From contig NZSL01000015.1 of NCBI GenBank assembly GCA_002696735.1, positions 125,520 through 189,519 of the forward strand: DNA of 64,000 bases. The letters are read 5' to 3'. Positions 17,945 through 25,986 of this stretch are shown here, one piece after another (position 1 is the first letter of the stretch; each line of letters begins with the position of its first letter). This stretch comes from Methylophaga sp. (GTDB taxonomy: Bacteria > Pseudomonadota > Gammaproteobacteria > Nitrosococcales > Methylophagaceae). The notes beneath the pieces were generated by a model. It made no database searches. It worked only from the letters and a program-made list of their open reading frames with translations, and was not told the origin of the DNA. Made by a program: the position numbers and the translations under genes.

Positions 17945-18874
17945 ATGCCTATGCCAACAAAAAATATTTCCCAATCTGAAAGAAATAAAGCGCTCATAGC
18001 GATGCGGTTTTATCGTCTTCACCATCCAACTGGCAAAGCAGATTTAGTCTCGACACAGAATGCGTTATCGAACTTAAGTTTTCACTTGGTAAAGGATGCA
18101 TGGAGAATCCAAAGGAATGCGATTGCATTCATGTTTGAAAATGTCGGGCAGTACGATCATGCAAGGGTAATTCATGAAATGAAAAATCCAGTCAGCCTGC
18201 CTGAAAATAGGCACCTTCAAAAAAAGAAACGTGGTGACTGCAAGAGAGTACTAGAGACGGAGCACTCCAAAATAGTGCATTACATCTTAAAAAGAAACAA
18301 ACCAAACTGGGCGCTATTAGCGGTATTGGAAGTCGTCAGAGAAACGGGTGTAAGACCATGTGAAATCGACAAAATGACATTCAATGCTGATAACAATAGC
18401 TTAGATGTTATCTCAGCCAAAAAAACCGAAGATGGTTTACGAGGATTAGATCGGACATTTTATTTTGATACCGGACAATTCAATACCTTAACGGCGGCAC
18501 ATGAAGCTTGGAAACAACATAAGCTCCTATCCGGTTCTGACAGTACAAAAGCGATGAAACTGTTGCAAGATCAACTGGCAAGAGTAACGAAAGCTCTTTT
18601 TCCTCGACGTAAAAACCGGATCACACTTAAAAGCTATCGCCATCAATTTGGATCTAACCTTAAAGCATCGGGATGGAGTCGACAAGAAACTGCTGCGGCC
18701 ATGGGGCATCAATCGGTAAATAGTTTATCCCTCTACGGCAATATCCGAAATGCGTCACGATTGCCGGAATTTTCGGTTTCAAGGACATCTGTAATGAATG
18801 TTCGTAATACAGTATTAAAAACGTACAAACCTTGTTCAGACAAACTTTTTCTGTTGACAGTGCATGCAAAATAA
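17945..18874 (+). CDS. Tyrosine recombinase of unknown target
   Basis: A 309-residue protein with a tyrosine-recombinase catalytic half: RETGVRPCEI supplies the first Arg, SYRHQFGSNL the second Arg box, MGHQSVNSLSLYG the distal His and nucleophilic Tyr. The residue usually His in the HxxR box is Lys (LKSYR), as in some divergent recombinases. The N-terminal 110 residues resemble no standard SAM-like domain I recognise. It lies between the HUH initiator and the excisionase-like gene and may resolve replication products or take part in integration. The sequence between the initiator and this gene (17666-17944) shows nothing recognisable. Confidence 0.75.
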   Translation: MPMPTKNISQSERNKALIAMRFYRLHHPTGKADLVSTQNALSNLSFHLVKDAWRIQRNAIAFMFENVGQYDHARVIHEMKNPVSLPENRHLQKKKRGDCKRVLETEHSKIVHYILKRNKPNWALLAVLEVVRETGVRPCEIDKMTFNADNNSLDVISAKKTEDGLRGLDRTFYFDTGQFNTLTAAHEAWKQHKLLSGSDSTKAMKLLQDQLARVTKALFPRRKNRITLKSYRHQFGSNLKASGWSRQETAAAMGHQSVNSLSLYGNIRNASRLPEFSVSRTSVMNVRNTVLKTYKPCSDKLFLLTVHAK

Positions 18875-18982
18875 AATTATAAAAACATAATAAATATCAA
18901 CATGTTAAAAGTGTGATATGGATAACATTGCTGTTTTTTCTAGCTGGCATCATAGAGGCTTCTTAAACAGGAGCCATTCTAT

Positions 18983-19213
18983 ATGTATGTATTTTTTGAA
19001 CCATACAGATATATGTTGTTTCTTAATCGCTTTGGGCTGGAGCAGAGTTTAGAAAAAATTGCTAAAGCTCAACGGAAAGCAAACCCTGGAATTCTAGTTC
19101 CAGCACATTACGACATCCCCTCACTGATATGGCCGCCGCCAACTAACATAATATGCCGTGTAAGCATCATTACGGAGATCCCCTGTGGGTCTTGGGGAGG
19201 TCTCCGTGGTTGA
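18983..19213 (+). CDS. Doubtful small hypothetical protein
   Basis: A 76-codon frame in the 343-base gap between the recombinase and the excisionase-like gene. An AGGAG sequence lies about 12 bases before the ATG. The middle (LEQSLEKIAKAQRKANPGI) looks like real helical protein, but the last 25 residues run through the hairpin at 19172-19207 and look non-coding. It may be a truncated gene. I recognise no family. Confidence 0.25.
   Translation: MYVFFEPYRYMLFLNRFGLEQSLEKIAKAQRKANPGILVPAHYDIPSLIWPPPTNIICRVSIITEIPCGSWGGLRG
19172..19207 (+). other. Stem-loop immediately before the excisionase-like gene
   Basis: ACGGAGA (19172-19178) pairs with TCTCCGT (19201-19207), and an inner CCCC/GGGG pairing strengthens it. 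It ends 10 bases before the preferred ATG at 19218 and covers the GTG at 19207. It could hide the ribosome site and limit excisionase synthesis. Confidence 0.55.
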
Positions 19214-19217
19214 AACA

Positions 19218-19508
19218 ATGAGTATTCATGAAGCGGCCAAATTTCTTCATCTTAATCATGAAACGCTGAGAAGGCTTGCTCAAAGTGGAAAAATTCCAGC
19301 AGCAAAACCAGGGAAAAAGTGGGTTTTTATTAAAGCCGATCTTGCCGACTGGTTACGGTCACAGTATTCTCAATCACGGCGAACGTTGTTGAGTGAATCA
19401 AACTCAGGAGACAATTTATGTCACTCAATAAACGAGGTAAAACGTGGTGGATTGACTTCACCACGCCAAGCGGAAACCGAGTTAGGTGCTCTGCTAAAAC
19501 TACAGTAA
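19218..19508 (+). CDS. Excisionase-like HTH protein
   Basis: From the ATG at 19218 this is 96 residues with a MerR/excisionase-type HTH (SIHEAAKFLHLNHETLRRLA, then KWVFIKADLADWL). A GTG at 19185 would add 11 residues of hairpin sequence and is less likely. The frame overlaps the integrase start (19418) by about 90 bases, so its last 30 residues are compressed coding and may not matter. Small proteins of this type direct the integrase toward excision. Position directly upstream of the integrase supports that. Confidence 0.7.
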   Translation: MSIHEAAKFLHLNHETLRRLAQSGKIPAAKPGKKWVFIKADLADWLRSQYSQSRRTLLSESNSGDNLCHSINEVKRGGLTSPRQAETELGALLKLQ

Positions 19509-20407
19509 AACGTGAAGCGCAGGAATATCACGATAAGTTAAAAAAGGACGCGTGGGAACGTGACCGTTTAGGAATTCAATCAGGACGAACCTGGGATGAA
19601 GCCGCATTAAAGTGGGTTAAAACCACCGAAAATACGGTAAGTTACAAGAAAAATCTCAGTATGTTGAGATGGTTGCATCCATATTTGTCTGGTCGGGCTT
19701 TAGATAGTATTACTCAGGGGCTTATTGAGGAGATTGGGTTTATCAAGGAAGAGAACACCTCTGGGGCGACAGCAAACCGTTTTCTAGCAGTGATTAGTGT
19801 GGTACTACACCAAGCACACAAATGGGAATGGATTGTTCGAGTACCTCATATCGAAAGGTATAAGGAAAATGCAAAGCGGATTCGTTGGTTAACTATGGCT
19901 GAATATAATCGGCTTGAATTAGCATTGCCAGATTACTTAAAGCCTTTGGTAAAGTTCTCAGTAGCAACAGGGCTAAGGCAAGGGAATGTTAAAAATTTGG
20001 AGTGGAGCCAAGTTAACCTGGATCTTAAACTTGCTTGGATTCATCCAGACCAGTCTAAAAGTAAAAAGCCGATTGGCGTGCCGTTGAACAATGATGCATT
20101 GAATGTTTTAGAATCAATGAAGGGTAAGCATGAAACCCTGGTCTTTGTATCAAAAACAGGAAGATGGTTGGGAGATCCAAATAACAAGGATTGGCGCAAA
20201 GCTTTAGAAAATGCGGGTATTGCAGACTTTCGATGGCACGACTTAAGGCACACATGGGCGAGTTGGCATGTTCAGAACGGCACGCCTTTGTATGTGCTTA
20301 AAGAGCTTGGGGGCTGGAAGACGCTAGCAATGGTGGAGAAATATGCGCACCTTTCACCACAGCATCTAGCAGCTTATGCCAGTAACGTATTAACGGAGGT
20401 TGCCTAG
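19418..20407 (+). CDS. int: Phage-type integrase
   Basis: A 329-residue tyrosine recombinase with all catalytic signatures: TGLRQGNVKNL (Arg), WHDLRHTWASW (HxxR), LGGWKTLAMVEKYAHL (distal W/H position and nucleophile Tyr). The N-terminal arm-binding and core-binding domains are present and the length is normal. The start ATG follows AGGAG at 19408-19412. The stop is 71 bases from the 3' end of tRNA-Leu, so this is the likely integrase for that attachment site. A bidirectional terminator separates it from the tRNA. Confidence 0.92.
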   Translation: MSLNKRGKTWWIDFTTPSGNRVRCSAKTTVKREAQEYHDKLKKDAWERDRLGIQSGRTWDEAALKWVKTTENTVSYKKNLSMLRWLHPYLSGRALDSITQGLIEEIGFIKEENTSGATANRFLAVISVVLHQAHKWEWIVRVPHIERYKENAKRIRWLTMAEYNRLELALPDYLKPLVKFSVATGLRQGNVKNLEWSQVNLDLKLAWIHPDQSKSKKPIGVPLNNDALNVLESMKGKHETLVFVSKTGRWLGDPNNKDWRKALENAGIADFRWHDLRHTWASWHVQNGTPLYVLKELGGWKTLAMVEKYAHLSPQHLAAYASNVLTEVA

Positions 20408-20443
20408 GGTTATGGCACAAATTCGTCACAGGCTTTCGGGCAT

Positions 20444-20476
20444 AAAAAAAGCACTTATCTCTAAGTGCTTGTTTTT
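20444..20476. terminator. Bidirectional terminator between int and tRNA-Leu
   Basis: Stem AAGCACTTA (20449-20457) and TAAGTGCTT (20462-20470) with a TCTC loop. A T tract follows on the plus strand (20472-20476) and a seven-A run precedes it, giving a T7 tract on the minus strand. It therefore ends both integrase and tRNA-Leu transcripts. Confidence 0.85.
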
Positions 20477-20478
20477 AA

Positions 20479-20565
20479 TGGTGCCCGGGGCCGGAATCGA
20501 ACCGGCACGACCGCAAAGTCGAGGGATTTTAAGTCCCTTGTGTCTACCAATTTCACCACCCGGGC
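20479..20565 (-). tRNA. tRNA-Leu (anticodon UAA)
   Basis: The minus strand folds as an 87-nt class II tRNA with acceptor GCCCGGG pairing CCCGGGC, a GGTAGAC D-loop, anticodon loop CTTAAAA (anticodon TAA), a long variable arm (CTCGACTTTGCGGTCG region), GTTCGATTC T-loop and encoded CCA. It is the target of the adjacent integrase. The island's right junction must regenerate its 3' end, since the gene is intact. Confidence 0.95.
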
Positions 20566-20617
20566 AGCAAGCCGCACATTATAAACAAGATTTCACAATT
20601 GTTCACACCCAATTCGC

Positions 20618-22351
20618 TTATTTTCTGGTGGAAGGGGGTAATTGGTAATGGCTTTCGATCATTTCCCGGGTCAAAATCCCATAAATACGGTCGATCATTG
20701 GGGTGCTCTGTCGACTGACGTACAGCGCCTCTACTTCATATTTATCAAGCGCCTGATAGGCTTCATGCAGGCTGGTATGCAATGAGATTTTATGCACATT
20801 GCGTCTGGTTGCCGGGATTTGCATCAAATCGATTTCTGACTCATCTTCGTCTTCTTTTACGCTCACCGCTCTGGCCAGGTCGCTGGCGGGCATCAAGGCA
20901 ATCGGATTGCGTTCTTTGGTGATTAAAATCCATTCCGGGTTGTTTTCAAGTGTATGCAGGGCCAAATCGCGATTGATTGTCTGATTCAATACAGCGATAT
21001 TGCGTTGCATCGCGGCGCCGACACTGATTTTACGAAGCGTTTGCGAGATAGGGTCATTACGAAAATCCAGACCTTTTACTCGCATCATATTGACGAATAG
21101 TGGCTCCTGCTTGAAATAATCGTGCGTAATCAGACTGGAAAAGACGATGGCGAGCATGCCCGGCAGAATGATTTCCGGGTTGCCGGTGAGTTCCAGCATG
21201 GCCATTAATGCGGCAAGCGGGGCTTTCAGGGTGGCAGACATCATCGCACACATGCCTAACACGGCATAAAAGGTCATTGATGAAGCATATTCAGGCAATA
21301 GGATCTGGCCAAAGTAACCTAATATTGCGCCGGCACAGGCGCCGACGACCATGGTCGGCCCAATGACTCCGGCCGGGATGCCTAAACCGACGGTGGCAGA
21401 AGATAACAGCAGTTTCATCACCATGATGATGACCAGCGTGCCGATGGCAATATCATTGGCGGAAATACTGCCGATAATGCCATAGCCCATACCCATCACT
21501 TCCGGCACCATCATGCCGCACAAGCCCATTAAAATTCCGGCATAAACCGGCCGTAACCATGACGGGTGATTGGTGTATAGATTAGTAAACAGCGTCAGTG
21601 TTTTTAACGCAATGGTGGCTAAACCACCGATAACGAGACCCAGGAATATGATGTAGGGCAGTTCCCATAGTGACTGCATCTCGGCGCTGAGGTTGATAAA
21701 AACCGTATCGTCACCAAAGGTCAGCCGGCAGACCACTGCGCCGGTGACGGAAGCAAGAATCACCGGAATAAAACTGGCGATGTAATATTCCATCATGATG
21801 ACTTCCATGGCGAAAATCACTCCGGCAATCGGTGTGTTAAATGAGGCGGCTATGGCCGCTGCAGTGCCCGATGCCACCAAAATCCGAACACTGTTGTTGG
21901 GTAACTCCAGACCATTTGCCAGTAAGCTGCCGCTGGCAGCACCCAGATGCACGCCGGGACCTTCACGACCAACGGAATGACCGGTAATGATGGCAATACT
22001 GGTACCGATAAATTGGCGAACAGCATTTTGCCAGGGCAGTCGGCCTTCATAGGCAGAGAGTCGTTCGATAACATGGAGGATGCCGGTGGTGCGTTGTTCC
22101 TGATTTAAACCACGAAACAGCAGGCCGATAAGCAGGCCGCCGACAATAGGCAGGCCCAAAAGACCCCACCAGGGCAGGCTGGCAAAGCCTTCGACTTCAC
22201 CGGAGGGCAATAGCAGCATTTGACCATGTTCAATGGTGAGTCTGAGCAGGATGATGGCAAGGCTGGCCAATAATCCGGTGATAACGGCAAGCACATAGAG
22301 CTTTACGCCTAATCGACCAAATATGAAGTACTGTCGGATTTTTTCCAGCAT
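20618..22351 (-). CDS. clcA: ClC-family chloride channel/transporter with CBS domains
   Basis: A 577-residue membrane protein. Selectivity-filter signatures are visible: GHSVGREGPGVHLGA with the gating Glu, and GLGIPAGVIGP. About ten membrane-spanning helices end near residue 420. A C-terminal cytosolic part (about 440-570) forms a CBS pair. ClC proteins exchange Cl- for H+ or conduct Cl- and assist acid or osmotic tolerance. The conserved outer-gate GSGIP is replaced, so channel versus exchanger behaviour cannot be told. It starts five bases after the hemN stop and is probably cotranscribed. The gene symbol is by family only. Confidence 0.9.
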   Translation of the reverse strand: MLEKIRQYFIFGRLGVKLYVLAVITGLLASLAIILLRLTIEHGQMLLLPSGEVEGFASLPWWGLLGLPIVGGLLIGLLFRGLNQEQRTTGILHVIERLSAYEGRLPWQNAVRQFIGTSIAIITGHSVGREGPGVHLGAASGSLLANGLELPNNSVRILVASGTAAAIAASFNTPIAGVIFAMEVIMMEYYIASFIPVILASVTGAVVCRLTFGDDTVFINLSAEMQSLWELPYIIFLGLVIGGLATIALKTLTLFTNLYTNHPSWLRPVYAGILMGLCGMMVPEVMGMGYGIIGSISANDIAIGTLVIIMVMKLLLSSATVGLGIPAGVIGPTMVVGACAGAILGYFGQILLPEYASSMTFYAVLGMCAMMSATLKAPLAALMAMLELTGNPEIILPGMLAIVFSSLITHDYFKQEPLFVNMMRVKGLDFRNDPISQTLRKISVGAAMQRNIAVLNQTINRDLALHTLENNPEWILITKERNPIALMPASDLARAVSVKEDEDESEIDLMQIPATRRNVHKISLHTSLHEAYQALDKYEVEALYVSRQSTPMIDRIYGILTREMIESHYQLPPSTRK

Positions 22352-22356
22352 CAGCC

Positions 22357-23730
22357 CTATATAACTTTGGAAAATCGCTGTTTTGCTTGTTGACTGTATT
22401 TATCAAACGCCATGCAGATATTACGGATTAACAAGCGACCAGCAGGTAAGACCACAATGTTTTTCCAGTTATACTGCAACAGGCCATCTTCGGCAAATTG
22501 TTCGAGCTGAGGGTAGGCATCAGCAAAATATTCTTTAAATTGAATGCCGTATTCCTGTTCGATTTCTATAATGCTCAGTTCAAAATCACAGATTAAACGG
22601 GTAATGATTTGACGTCGCAGTTTGTCGTCCTCTGACAGGCTGATGCCACGCATTAACGGTAACTGATTTTGCTTGAGCAGAGTGTCGTATTCGAGCAGGG
22701 TTTTTACGTTCTGTGCATAAGCGTCACCGATATTGCCAATCGAAGTGATACCAAAGCCGATCAGATCACATTCGGCGTGAGTGGCATACCCCTGAAAATT
22801 ACGATGTAACCGATTTTGTTGCTGGGCCAGACTGAGCTCATCATCCGGTTTGGCAAAGTGATCCATACCAATATATTGATAACCGGCCTGCGTTAATTTA
22901 TTGATCGACAGTTGCAAAATGCTCAATTTCTGCTCTGCAGTAGGTAAGTCTTCACTTTTAATCTGACGATGAGTTTTAAACAACTTTGGCATGTGGGCGT
23001 AATTAAATAATGAGATACGATCAGGATCGGCAGCGATGATTTTATCGAGCGTAGTATTGAAGCCGGATAACGTTTGCAGCGGCAGACCGTAAATCAAATC
23101 GATGCTGATCGAACGGAACTGATGCTGGCGGGCTGCATCTATGACCGCCATGGTTTCGGCCTCGGATTGAATGCGATTAACCGCTTTTTGCACGGCCGCA
23201 TCAAAATCCTGCACGCCCAGACTGATACGGTTAAAGCCTATTTTCTTTAACAACGCGATGGTATCGGCATTAGCTTCACGGGGATCAATTTCAATCGAGA
23301 TATCGGCATCGTCAGCAATATGAAAATGCCGACGGGTTTCAGTCATCAGATCCTGCATTTGCTGTTCGCTGATAAATGTCGGTGTGCCACCGCCCCAGTG
23401 CAGTTGCGTCACCGGACGGCTGGTATCAATTAATGCGGCCTTAAGGGCCAGTTCTTTGTAGAGGTTTTCAAGATATGGCGCAGCATGATCGCGATTTTTG
23501 GTGATGATTTTGTTGCAGGCGCAATAAAAACACACGGTATCGCAAAACGGTAAATGGAAATACAGAGACAGTGGCCCGCCGCGCTGGTTGGATAACTCGG
23601 CGTGTTCGATGAATTCCTTTGTTTTAAAGGTTTCATCAAACTCCAATGCGGTGGGATACGAGGTGTATCTCGGTCCGGCCGTATCGTATTTCTGGATAAG
23701 TTGGCGGTTCACGATCAGCTGATTTTGCAT
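22357..23730 (-). CDS. hemN: Oxygen-independent coproporphyrinogen III dehydrogenase
   Basis: A 457-residue radical-SAM enzyme. PRYTSYPTALEF at the N-terminus and the 4Fe-4S cysteine motif in FCDTVCFYCAC are typical, as is GGGTPTF. It converts coproporphyrinogen III to protoporphyrinogen IX without oxygen in heme synthesis. The start is set at 23730 (MQNQLIVN) rather than the earlier in-frame ATG at 23775, because homologues begin there, an AGGG lies upstream, and the -10 box discussed below would fall inside the longer frame. The aerobic counterpart hemF lies at 27444. Regulation by an FNR-type factor is suggested by the upstream site. Confidence 0.95.
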   Translation of the reverse strand: MQNQLIVNRQLIQKYDTAGPRYTSYPTALEFDETFKTKEFIEHAELSNQRGGPLSLYFHLPFCDTVCFYCACNKIITKNRDHAAPYLENLYKELALKAALIDTSRPVTQLHWGGGTPTFISEQQMQDLMTETRRHFHIADDADISIEIDPREANADTIALLKKIGFNRISLGVQDFDAAVQKAVNRIQSEAETMAVIDAARQHQFRSISIDLIYGLPLQTLSGFNTTLDKIIAADPDRISLFNYAHMPKLFKTHRQIKSEDLPTAEQKLSILQLSINKLTQAGYQYIGMDHFAKPDDELSLAQQQNRLHRNFQGYATHAECDLIGFGITSIGNIGDAYAQNVKTLLEYDTLLKQNQLPLMRGISLSEDDKLRRQIITRLICDFELSIIEIEQEYGIQFKEYFADAYPQLEQFAEDGLLQYNWKNIVVLPAGRLLIRNICMAFDKYSQQAKQRFSKVI

Positions 23731-23760
23731 AGCAAAGCCCTGTAAAACAGTTGGGCGATG

Positions 23761-23820
23761 ATTATAAACAGCCAATTTTTACCGTGGATGGCTAATGCAC
23801 GCTTTCTTGATCCAGATCAG
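23761..23820 (-). promoter_or_regulatory. Candidate FNR-type promoter of hemN
   Basis: On the minus strand CTGAT-CTGG-ATCAA (23820-23807) matches the FNR consensus TTGAT-N4-ATCAA with one mismatch. A perfect TATAAT lies at 23766-23761. If transcription starts near 23754, the site is centred about 60 bases upstream, the class I position for FNR activation. The site overlaps the stop codon of the LOG gene. Confidence 0.65.
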
Positions 23821-24524
23821 ACTGGGAAGCGTTGATCGTCTTCCGGATGAGCCCCTAAATCAGCAAAATGTTTCTGAATAATCGGCAAGACCTCTTCGGG
23901 CTTATCAACCAGATGGAAAATATTCAGATCGTCTTCCTTGATGCAGTCCATCCGCAGCACTTCAGCCCGAAGCCAGTCAATCAGTCCTTTCCAGTATTCT
24001 GAGCCATACAAAATAACCGGAAAGTGACGGATCTTGCGGCTTTGGATAAGGGTTAATGCTTCAAAGAATTCATCCAAAGTACCAAAACCACCGGGAAATA
24101 CGACATAGCCCATTGAGGATTTAACAAACATAAGTTTGCGCACAAAAAAGTAACGAAAACTCAGGCTGATATCCTGATTCGGATTGGGTTTTTGTTCCAT
24201 CGGCAATTCAATATTGAGGCCGACCGAATGTGCCCCCTGTTTGAACGCACCGGCATTGGCAGCATGCATAATGCCGGGACCTCCACCGGTAATAACCGAA
24301 AACTTTGCCTGGGAAAGTGACAGTGCAACCTGTTTGGCCGCCTGATAATACGGCGAGTCTTCTGTTAAACATGCACTACCGAAGATGGATACGGCGGGAC
24401 CAAGCCCATTAAGGGTTTCAATACCGTCAATCAGTTCAGATTGAATGCGGAAGACGCGCCAGGCTTCCGATGTTTTTAAATCTTCCACTTGTATTTTTCT
24501 CACTTGGCAAAGGCTGAACATCAC
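23817..24524 (-). CDS. LOG-family protein (cytokinin riboside phosphoribohydrolase-like)
   Basis: A 235-residue protein of the TIGR00730/LOG family, formerly called lysine decarboxylase-like. The signature PGGFGTLDEF is intact, with GGGPGIM upstream. Characterised members release the base from nucleoside 5'-monophosphates. The bacterial role is often unclear. A start a few codons later is possible since the first 12 residues are not typical. It is upstream of hemN on the same strand; the FNR-like site between them suggests separate regulation. Divergent from purD. Confidence 0.88.
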   Translation of the reverse strand: MMFSLCQVRKIQVEDLKTSEAWRVFRIQSELIDGIETLNGLGPAVSIFGSACLTEDSPYYQAAKQVALSLSQAKFSVITGGGPGIMHAANAGAFKQGAHSVGLNIELPMEQKPNPNQDISLSFRYFFVRKLMFVKSSMGYVVFPGGFGTLDEFFEALTLIQSRKIRHFPVILYGSEYWKGLIDWLRAEVLRMDCIKEDDLNIFHLVDKPEEVLPIIQKHFADLGAHPEDDQRFPV

Positions 24525-24665
24525 AATAATGAAAAGCCGCCACAGTTACAATCTATGCCTTATATAGGCTGACTTGGGTATGTCATTACCATGTATTAAT
24601 GTTTGGTTATACAGTCATCTACGGTATCATTGCCGCTTTATTTCAGCAGGTGTGGCAACAAGATA

Positions 24666-25958
24666 ATGAAAGTTCTGGTCATTGGTAGTGGCGGTCGTGA
24701 GCATGCGCTGGCTTGGAAACTGAAACAATCACCGCGTTGCAGTGAAGTTTTTGTTGCTCCAGGCAATCCGGGAACCGCAAATGAGGCAGGTGTTCGCAAT
24801 GTCGACATCGCGGTTGATGATATTGATGCGCTGGTGGCCTTTGCACAGCAAAATGATATCGGTTTAACCGTTGTTGGCCCTGAAATTCCATTAGTTATGG
24901 GTGTCGTCGATGCCTTTGAAAAAGCCGGGTTACGCTGTTTCGGTCCGAGCAAGGACGCCGCTCAGCTGGAAGCTTCCAAATCGTTCACCAAAGATTTTCT
25001 GGCCCGTCATCAAATTCCTACTGCTGCCTATCAAGTCTTTACCAATATCTCCAATGCCATTGAATACATTCTAGAGCGTGGCGCGCCTATCGTTGTGAAA
25101 GCTGATGGTCTGGCTGCCGGTAAAGGCGTTATCGTCGCGCAGACGGTTGAAGAAGCGATTGCTGCAGTTGAAGACATGTTGTCCGGGAATGCCTTTGGGG
25201 AAGCCGGTCATCGTGTGGTTATCGAAGAATTTATGACCGGCGAAGAAGCCAGCTTTATTGTGATGGTCGATGGTGAACATATCCTGCCGCTGGCAACTTC
25301 ACAGGATCACAAAGCTCGCGATAATGGTGATAAAGGACCCAATACCGGTGGTATGGGCGCCTATTCGCCTGCTCCGGTAGTGACCGATAGCGTTTTTGAT
25401 CGAGTGATGCGTGAAGTTATCGAGCCTACTGTTAAAGGTATGGCAGCTGATGGTCGCCCATACACCGGCTTTTTATATGCCGGATTAATGATTGATGAAA
25501 CGGGTGCGCCACGAGTGGTGGAATATAACTGCCGTTTTGGTGACCCGGAAACCCAACCCATCTTAATGCGTTTGCTTTCCGATTTAGTCGAGTTATGTGA
25601 AGCAGCATTGGATAAAAGACTGGATCAAGTCACCGCTGAGTGGGATCCCCGTGCTGCCGTGGGTGTCGTCATGGCTGCTGGTGGTTATCCGGACAGCTAT
25701 AAAAAAGGCGATGTGATTAGCGGATTGGATGTCGTGGATTCAGCTGATACCCGTGTATTCCACGCCGGTACAGCATTTGATCAAGATAAAGTTGTCACAG
25801 CTGGTGGCCGTGTTTTATGTGTGACCGCTCTGGGTGAAGGTGTTGCTGCTGCTCAACAACAGGCTTATGCTGGAGTCGCAAAGATTCAATGGCAGGATGC
25901 CTATTATCGAACGGATATTGCCTATCGTGCAGTTGCCCGTGAGCAACAGAAAGGCTGA
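24666..25958 (+). CDS. purD: Phosphoribosylamine-glycine ligase
   Basis: A 430-residue ATP-grasp enzyme that joins glycine to phosphoribosylamine in purine synthesis. It begins with MKVLVIGSGGREHALAWK, the usual GARS N-terminus; this sets the start at 24666, not the in-frame ATG at 24603. Also visible are VKADGLAAGKGV, NTGGMGAYSPAP and EYNCRFGDPETQ, all family signatures. It is first in a plus-strand cluster with prkB 28 bases downstream. Purine and CO2-fixation genes share phosphoribosyl metabolism only loosely. Confidence 0.97.
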   Translation: MKVLVIGSGGREHALAWKLKQSPRCSEVFVAPGNPGTANEAGVRNVDIAVDDIDALVAFAQQNDIGLTVVGPEIPLVMGVVDAFEKAGLRCFGPSKDAAQLEASKSFTKDFLARHQIPTAAYQVFTNISNAIEYILERGAPIVVKADGLAAGKGVIVAQTVEEAIAAVEDMLSGNAFGEAGHRVVIEEFMTGEEASFIVMVDGEHILPLATSQDHKARDNGDKGPNTGGMGAYSPAPVVTDSVFDRVMREVIEPTVKGMAADGRPYTGFLYAGLMIDETGAPRVVEYNCRFGDPETQPILMRLLSDLVELCEAALDKRLDQVTAEWDPRAAVGVVMAAGGYPDSYKKGDVISGLDVVDSADTRVFHAGTAFDQDKVVTAGGRVLCVTALGEGVAAAQQQAYAGVAKIQWQDAYYRTDIAYRAVAREQQKG

Positions 25959-25986
25959 TAAATTGCGACTTTAAGGAGAAGGCGGA

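Larger units (their letters stand above)
15950..20479 (+). mobile_element. Right end of an integrative element at tRNA-Leu(UAA)
   Basis: In order: HUH initiator, tyrosine recombinase, excisionase-like gene and phage integrase, abutting the 3' end of tRNA-Leu(UAA). Phage-type integrases commonly use tRNA 3' ends as attB, and this spacing is typical. The hsd genes, toxin-antitoxin pair and AAA+ cassette to the left are likely cargo. No second copy of the tRNA 3' end was found leftward by eye, so the left border is undefined and may lie outside the window. Confidence 0.6.

Noticed and set aside
20479..20510. attL copy of the tRNA-Leu 3' end within the window
   Set aside because: Reading the sequence to the left of the integrase showed no second copy of CCGGAATCGAACC; the left end must be outside or diverged.
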